From: Actinomycetes bacterium
Lineage (GTDB): Bacteria; Actinomycetota; Acidimicrobiia; Acidimicrobiales; Microtrichaceae
Direction of reading: 5' to 3'
Assembly (NCBI GenBank): GCA_023437745.1
Contig: JAEZFI010000052.1
Location: forward strand, 1 to 6,192
Length of the DNA: 6,192 bases
The first letter of the stretch is position 1. The number at the start of each line of letters is the position of its first letter. The notes beneath the pieces were generated by a model, which worked only from the letters and a program-made list of their open reading frames with translations, did not search any database and was not told the DNA's origin. Of this stretch, positions 4,296-6,192 are shown one piece after another. The translations under genes were made by a program, and so were the position numbers.

Positions 4296-4726
4296 CACAG
4301 CCTCGTCTCGCCCGGCTCGTCGGGCAATACCCCGTCAAGATCGACGACAAGGGCCGCCTCGTCCTGCCGTCCCACTTCCGGGATCGGTTCACCGAGGGCT
4401 CGGTGCTCGCGTTCCGGATCGACCACCTGGGCATCTACGAGGGTCCGGTCTGGGACGCCTTCCTCGACCAGCTCGACGAGAAGGTGATCGCGAAGGAGAT
4501 CCCTCGCCGCACCTACGACATCCTCGCCACCCACGCCGGCGAGGTCACCCCCGACTCGGCGGGCCGCATCCTCGTCCCCGCGTGGATGCGCTCGAGGCTG
4601 GGCCTCGAGCGCGATGCCCTGATCGCCGGCCACGGCAGGTACCTCGGCGTCCGCCCGTCCGACTACGTCGAGAACATCCCCGAGTCCGACTTCGAGCTCG
4701 CCGCCCAGGCCCTCGACTCGATGTGA
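4292..4726 (+). CDS. mraZ: Transcriptional regulator / division protein MraZ
   Basis: A 144-residue DNA-binding protein of the double SpoVT/AbrB fold, forming ring-shaped oligomers that bind direct repeats before its own operon. The two half-domain signatures are visible: VKIDDKGRLVLP (15-26) and DSAGRILVP (88-96). Length is normal for the family; about seven extra residues precede the usual start of the fold (LVGQYPVKIDDKGR). ATG 4292 is the only start in this frame after the in-frame stop at 4226-4228, so it is secure. GGGG at 4282-4285 may serve as a weak ribosome-binding site, and an 18-codon ORF overlaps the start. It leads the dcw cluster and is followed 6 nt later by rsmH, whose product is reported in E. 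coli to counteract MraZ effects. The GTGG boxes upstream are its probable operator. Confidence 0.97.
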   Translation: MTQPRLARLVGQYPVKIDDKGRLVLPSHFRDRFTEGSVLAFRIDHLGIYEGPVWDAFLDQLDEKVIAKEIPRRTYDILATHAGEVTPDSAGRILVPAWMRSRLGLERDALIAGHGRYLGVRPSDYVENIPESDFELAAQALDSM

Positions 4727-4732
4727 CATGCG

Positions 4733-5704
4733 ATGGCCAGCGATGACCCCACGCCCGACTTCGACCACCGCCCGGTCATGGTCGACCGCATCGTCGAGCT
4801 CTTCGCGCCCGTGCCGCCCGGCCTCGTCGTGGACGCCACGCTCGGTGGAGCCGGCCATTCCCGGGCCCTCCTCGACGCGCACCCGCACCTCCGGATCCTC
4901 GGTCTCGACCAGGACGCCGATGCCGTCGCTGCCGCGACCCGTGCCCTCGCCCCCTACGGCGATCGGGCCCAGGTGCGCCATGTCCGGTTCGACCACCTCG
5001 CCGAGGTCCTCGGCGAGCTCGCAGAAGGGGGAGTGAGCGGCGTGCTCTTCGATCTCGGAGTCAGTTCACCTCAGCTCGACCGCGGCGACCGCGGGTTCAG
5101 CTTCCGGCACAGCGGCCCGCTCGACATGCGGATGGACCGCCGCCGTGAGAAGACGGCCGCCGAGGTGGTCAACCGCTACTCGGCGGAACGGCTGGCCGAC
5201 ACCCTCGACCGCTACGGCGACGAGCGCTACGCACGTCGCATCGCGAACGCCATCGTCGCGGCGCGACCGATCGACACCACCGACCAGCTCGCCGAGGTCG
5301 TGGCGAACGCGGTGCCGGCGCCTGCCCGCCGCAAGAACACCGGCCACCCGGCCCGGCGGACCTTCCAGGCGCTCCGCATCGAGGTCAACGAGGAGCTGTC
5401 GATCCTGGCCGACTCGGTCGACCAGGCCATCGACGCGCTGCTGCCCGGCGGGCGGATCGTGGCGATGAGCTACCACAGCGGCGAGGACCGCATCGTGAAG
5501 GAGCGCTTCCGCATGGCGGAGACCGGCGGCTGCACCTGCCCGCCGCAGCTGCCCTGCGTGTGCGGCGCGGTCCACAAGGTCCGCCTCGTGAAGCGCGGCG
5601 CCGAGCGCGCCGACTCCGTCGAGATCCTCCGCAACCCGCGGGCCGAGAGCGTGCGCGTCCGCACCGCGGAGCGCCTCGCCACCGAAGGGCCGCTCGCCTC
5701 GTGA
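4733..5704 (+). CDS. rsmH: 16S rRNA (cytosine-1402-N4)-methyltransferase RsmH
   Basis: SAM-dependent enzyme (formerly MraW) that N4-methylates C1402 of 16S rRNA in the ribosomal decoding centre. The 323-residue length is normal. Motifs: FDHRPVM (10-16), SAM-binding VVDATLGGAGHS (32-43), LGLDQD (56-61), FDLGVSSPQLD (106-116), GPLDMRMD (128-135), RTFQALRIEVNEEL (209-222) and LLPGGRIVAMSYHSGEDRIVK (236-256). The last usually reads HSLEDRIVK; Gly replaces Leu here. A CxC-x5-CxC cluster (Cys267, 269, 275, 277) near the C-terminus is common in bacterial RsmH. ATG 4733 is chosen because it gives the family N-terminus; a nearby ATG at 4728 opens a spurious frame. There is no Shine-Dalgarno, and with only 6 nt after the mraZ stop translation is probably coupled. 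Its stop overlaps the next gene's start as GTGA. Confidence 0.97.
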   Translation: MASDDPTPDFDHRPVMVDRIVELFAPVPPGLVVDATLGGAGHSRALLDAHPHLRILGLDQDADAVAAATRALAPYGDRAQVRHVRFDHLAEVLGELAEGGVSGVLFDLGVSSPQLDRGDRGFSFRHSGPLDMRMDRRREKTAAEVVNRYSAERLADTLDRYGDERYARRIANAIVAARPIDTTDQLAEVVANAVPAPARRKNTGHPARRTFQALRIEVNEELSILADSVDQAIDALLPGGRIVAMSYHSGEDRIVKERFRMAETGGCTCPPQLPCVCGAVHKVRLVKRGAERADSVEILRNPRAESVRVRTAERLATEGPLAS

Positions 5705-6189
5705 GCCGCCGTCCCCTCGCCGGGCTGGCGCTCCGCCGATCGGTCGGAGAGCGCCCCGAGGAGCGCGCGCCCCGGCGCGCGCCGGTTCGCCGCGTCCCGG
5801 CGTCGAGGGAGCTGCGTGCCAGCCGTCGGCGCCGGTGGGGGGTCGTGGCCGGTGTCGTGGTCGTGTTCGGCGTGGTGCTCGGCGCGATGTCGCTGCAGGT
5901 CGAGCTGATCGAGCGCCAGAAGCGCCTCGACACGCTGCGGTCGGAGATCGTCACGGCGAAGGAGCGCCAGTACGCCCTGCGTCGCCAGGAGACGCTGCTC
6001 CGCTCGCCCCAGGACGTCGCCGAGATCGCCACCTCCGAGCTGGGGATGGTGCCGCCCGAGCGAGCGGTGCTCGTCGCCCCCAAGCCGGTCCACATCGGGA
6101 TCCCCACGACCACGGTGCCGGCGGGCGCCACGGCCGATGCGACGCCGCCGTCGGGCTCTGCCGGCGCCGGCGGGGTGGCGGCAGGCTGA
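5701..6189 (+). CDS. ftsL: FtsL-like septum formation membrane protein
   Basis: A 162-residue bitopic membrane protein expected to act in the divisome (FtsQLB complex), controlling septal peptidoglycan synthesis. Layout: basic, Arg-rich cytoplasmic tail (1-45), one membrane helix (about 47-65, WGVVAGVVVVFGVVLGAM), a coiled-coil segment (about 66-100) with heptad-like Leu/Ile, then SPQDVAEIATSELGMVPPE (102-120), the Pro/Gly boundary typical of FtsL and septum-formation-initiator proteins, and a low-complexity Ala/Gly/Pro/Thr tail. GTG 5701 overlaps the rsmH stop (GTGA) and is preferred over an in-frame ATG at 5560 lying deep inside rsmH. Sequence conservation is low in this family, so the call rests on topology and on the slot between rsmH and the expected ftsI. 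The long Ala/Gly-rich tail is an unusual extension of unknown role. Confidence 0.85.
   Translation: MSRRPLAGLALRRSVGERPEERAPRRAPVRRVPASRELRASRRRRWGVVAGVVVVFGVVLGAMSLQVELIERQKRLDTLRSEIVTAKERQYALRRQETLLRSPQDVAEIATSELGMVPPERAVLVAPKPVHIGIPTTTVPAGATADATPPSGSAGAGGVAAG
5763..5782. repeat. GC-only inverted repeat near the 5' end of ftsL
   Basis: GCGCGCGCC (5763-5771) is the reverse complement of GGCGCGCGC (5774-5782), separated by two C. In mRNA this could form a very stable hairpin at codons 21-28 of ftsL, encoding part of the Arg/Ala/Pro-rich tail. It could also simply reflect codon bias in an Arg/Ala-rich stretch. Confidence 0.6.
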
Positions 6190-6192
6190 TGG
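6189..6192 (+). CDS. First bases of the next dcw gene (expected penicillin-binding protein FtsI)
   Basis: ATG 6189-6191 overlaps the ftsL stop as TGATG, and the window ends one base later. Nothing of the protein can be read. The expectation of a class B penicillin-binding protein comes only from the conserved mraZ-rsmH-ftsL-ftsI order of dcw clusters. Confidence 0.4.

Noticed and set aside
4728..5036. ATG 4728 opening a 102-codon frame just before rsmH
   Set aside because: The product is Ser/Arg/Thr/Pro-rich with no motif and overlaps rsmH in another frame; ATG 4733 gives the true RsmH sequence.
5560..5700. Upstream ATG in frame with ftsL that would add 47 residues
   Set aside because: This stretch lies inside rsmH, is Arg-rich off-frame translation, and the GTG at 5701 gives the usual GTGA overlap and FtsL topology.
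1..6192. tRNA, rRNA, IS element, phage, toxin-antitoxin or defence genes
   Set aside because: No cloverleaf-like sequence, transposase motif, terminal repeats or paired small toxin-antitoxin genes were seen on either strand.

Overview
The window is a GC-rich, gene-dense chromosomal segment of an actinomycete. The evidence is strong G/C preference at third codon positions, many GTG starts, short or overlapping gene junctions, menaquinone synthesis, and the gene order mraZ-rsmH-ftsL at the start of a division and cell wall (dcw) cluster. The acyl-CoA dehydrogenase, the style of lipoate ligase and the sparse Shine-Dalgarno sites would suit the class Acidimicrobiia, but that placement is inference and no 16S or tRNA gene is present to test it.

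Left part (1-2754, plus strand): the tail of an unidentified gene (2-112), a complete acyl-CoA dehydrogenase (138-1352), an abutting Trp-rich 87-residue protein of unknown function (1353-1616), and o-succinylbenzoate synthase menC (1624-2754). The last three are nearly contiguous and probably form one transcript linking an FAD-dependent acyl-CoA oxidation step with menaquinone synthesis. menC carries an extra stretch of about 16 residues that coincides with a 49-bp inverted-repeat element having unusual codons.

Middle (2744-4032): a Nudix hydrolase on the minus strand overlaps the end of menC by 11 bp and diverges, across a 74-bp gap, from a lipoate-protein-ligase-family gene (3322-4032) that ends in four 12-bp tandem repeats.

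The 259-bp gap 4033-4291 is the most information-rich non-coding stretch. It holds possible hairpins, a 14-bp perfect palindrome, a -10-like hexamer, a 10-bp-periodic set of GTGG boxes typical of MraZ operators, a 15-nt direct repeat (14/15 identical) whose two copies each place a G-rich ribosome-binding-like tract before a GTG, and a possible 18-codon upstream ORF whose stop overlaps the mraZ start.

Right part (4292-6192): mraZ, rsmH (mraW), an FtsL-like divisome protein, and the first bases of the next gene, expected to be a class B penicillin-binding protein (ftsI). Junctions are tight (6 nt, then GTGA and TGATG overlaps), as expected for one dcw operon autoregulated by MraZ.

No CRISPR array, IS element, phage gene, defence locus or structured RNA gene could be supported. 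This is mainly a housekeeping region; the unusual signals are small repeats and leader architecture, not a new multi-gene system.
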